Shown here: positions 22,338 to 23,400 of the stretch, piece by piece | How positions within the stretch are numbered: position 1 is the stretch's first letter | How the letters are laid out: each line of letters starts with the position of its first letter | From: a virus | Virus record (IMG/VR): IMGVR_UViG_3300029265_000735 | Span: 1-23,400 of that record | DNA length: 23,400 nucleotides | Strand: one strand, 5' to 3' | Program-made: the position numbers and the translations under genes | The notes under the pieces: generated by a model | What the model was told of the DNA's origin: nothing | The model's database searches: none | What the model saw: only the letters and a program-made list of their open reading frames with translations

Positions 22338-23264
22338 ATGATAAATGAGCTATTAGTCAATTTAGTCGACTCTGTATTAGGTATAGGTAAGCGTACCGCT
22401 AGAGGTAATAAAGCTTATAACTGTCCCTACTGCCATCATCAAAAACCAAAGTTAGAAATTAATTTTACAACCCATAAAAAAGGATATAATCCTTGGCATT
22501 GTTGGGCTTGCGATAAAAAAGGAAGTCGTATTTCCCCACTATTTAAACAGGCAAAATGCTTACCCGAAAAATTCGAGGACTTAACAAAATTAATAGGTAG
22601 TGAAATTGTAAGCAAACGAGAAATTGTTGTTAATGCCTTAAAACTTCCTGAAGAATTCAAATCAATTATAGGAAGTCGAGATATTTTAGCTCGACATGCT
22701 TTTGCTTATCTTAAATCAAGGGATATTACAAAAGACGATATCGAAAAATATAATATAGGTTATTGTGAGACTGGTAGATATGGTAAAATGGTAATTATTC
22801 CATCTTACGATGAGACTGGTACTTTAAATTATTTTACAGGTCGTTCATTTGAGAAGGATCCATTTGTAAAATATCGTAATCCAGAAACCTCACGTGATGT
22901 AGTCCCATTTGAACTGTTTATTAACTGGGAAATACCGTTGATATTATGCGAAGGACCATTTGACGCCATAGCCATTAAGAGGAATGCAATTCCCCTATTA
23001 GGTAAAAACATACAACAAAATTTAATGAAGAAGATAATAACATCTACTGTAGAAAAAATATACATTGCACTAGATACCGATGCTATGAAGCAAGCACTTA
23101 AGTTTGTGGAATATTTTATAAATCAGGGCAAGGAGGTTTACTTAGTAGACCTAGAAGGAAAAGATCCAAGTGAAATAGGATTTAAAAATTTCACTAATTT
23201 AATCCAACACACCTACCCTATAGACCAATATGGTTTAATGAAGAGAAAATTACAATTAGTATGA
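22338..23264 (+). CDS. 61: DNA primase, T4 gp61-like (zinc-binding and TOPRIM domains)
   Basis: Primase makes the RNA primers for lagging-strand synthesis, working with the phage helicase. Counting from the ATG at 22338 (308 aa), an N-terminal zinc ribbon is formed by C29 and C32 (NCPYCHHQK) and C55 and C58 (HCWACDKKG). The catalytic core includes GRYGKMVIIPSY (147-157). The TOPRIM motifs are CEGPFDA (204-210, Glu205) and ALDTDA (244-249, Asp246 and Asp248), with a following GKDPSE (274-279). It is slightly shorter than T4 gp61 (342 aa). The frame also extends upstream to a TTG at 22329, but that lies in the promoter-like motif, so the ATG is preferred. It overlaps the next gene (ATGA). Confidence 0.88.
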   Translation: MINELLVNLVDSVLGIGKRTARGNKAYNCPYCHHQKPKLEINFTTHKKGYNPWHCWACDKKGSRISPLFKQAKCLPEKFEDLTKLIGSEIVSKREIVVNALKLPEEFKSIIGSRDILARHAFAYLKSRDITKDDIEKYNIGYCETGRYGKMVIIPSYDETGTLNYFTGRSFEKDPFVKYRNPETSRDVVPFELFINWEIPLILCEGPFDAIAIKRNAIPLLGKNIQQNLMKKIITSTVEKIYIALDTDAMKQALKFVEYFINQGKEVYLVDLEGKDPSEIGFKNFTNLIQHTYPIDQYGLMKRKLQLV

Positions 23265-23400
23265 AAAAAAACATTAAAAAATCTTATAATAGGATACTAG
23301 AAATATCTGCAGATTCAAAGCAGATAACAATGCCAGATTCAAGGTATTATCAAAGAAATGGCGATTTTTACCCATCAATAACATATGTTCTAGGAACTTA
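23261..23400 (+). CDS. probable PD-(D/E)XK exonuclease, Cas4/RecB-like, N-terminus only
   Basis: The gene starts at the ATG overlapping the primase stop (ATGA) and runs off the window after 46 codons. The visible residues MPDSRYYQRNGDFYPSITYV followed by LGT match the opening of Cas4/RecB-like PD-(D/E)XK exonucleases of phages, where a D-x-R-Y-Y...Y-P-S-(V/I)-T pattern precedes the nuclease core. Catalytic residues would lie beyond the edge. In T4-type phages such proteins accompany replication and recombination genes, consistent with coupling to the primase. The assignment rests on the N-terminal pattern only. Confidence 0.6.
   Translation, partial: MKKNIKKSYNRILEISADSKQITMPDSRYYQRNGDFYPSITYVLGT

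Overview
The window looks like part of the genome of a T4-type contractile-tailed phage (myovirus) with an AT-rich genome. All credible genes lie on the + strand and are tightly packed, often with TAATG or ATGA stop/start overlaps. Recognisable T4-type proteins are a gp55-like late sigma factor, a gp5-like baseplate spike, the gp25 and gp6 baseplate wedge proteins and a gp61-like primase. None of the starts I examined has a clear Shine-Dalgarno sequence; starts are instead preceded by A/T-rich DNA. That resembles initiation in Bacteroidetes, so a flavobacterial or other marine Bacteroidetes host is plausible, but this is inference.

Region 1 (1-2150) holds the tail of an unidentified gene and six small genes of unknown function. 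Between them lie two unusual non-coding stretches. Positions 735-1072 contain a strong intrinsic terminator preceded by about 80 bases that could be a small RNA, followed by a CG-rich direct repeat. Positions 1721-1947 contain a 32-nt-period tandem repeat in a stretch without a single C on the + strand, followed by a promoter-like motif.

Region 2 (2164-4047) is a compact operon: an HD-family phosphohydrolase, a small one-pass membrane protein and the gp55-like sigma factor.

Region 3 (4061-21848) is a long late block of virion genes. In order it encodes a small helical protein, a spike protein without a visible lysozyme domain, a 659-aa unknown, a small helical protein, gp25, gp6, a protein with a DNRLRE-like beta domain, a Pro-rich/coiled-coil protein, a 2333-aa baseplate or fibre protein, a 222-aa conserved virion protein and two C-terminally related fibre-type proteins. 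The block contains four exact copies of ATATTTATAA. Each lies in one of its four longest gaps and 4-16 nt before a start codon. The motif's reverse complement contains the T4 late octamer TATAAATA. These are probably the phage's late promoters, read by the sigma factor encoded just upstream.

Region 4 (21853-23400) leaves virion genes for DNA metabolism: a GIY-YIG-type nuclease, a gp61-like primase preceded by a second motif shared with the early region, and the start of a probable PD-(D/E)XK (Cas4/RecB-like) exonuclease. The best candidates for undescribed biology are the inverted-looking late promoter motif with possible leaderless starts, the C-free tandem repeat, and the terminator-linked intergenic RNA candidate.
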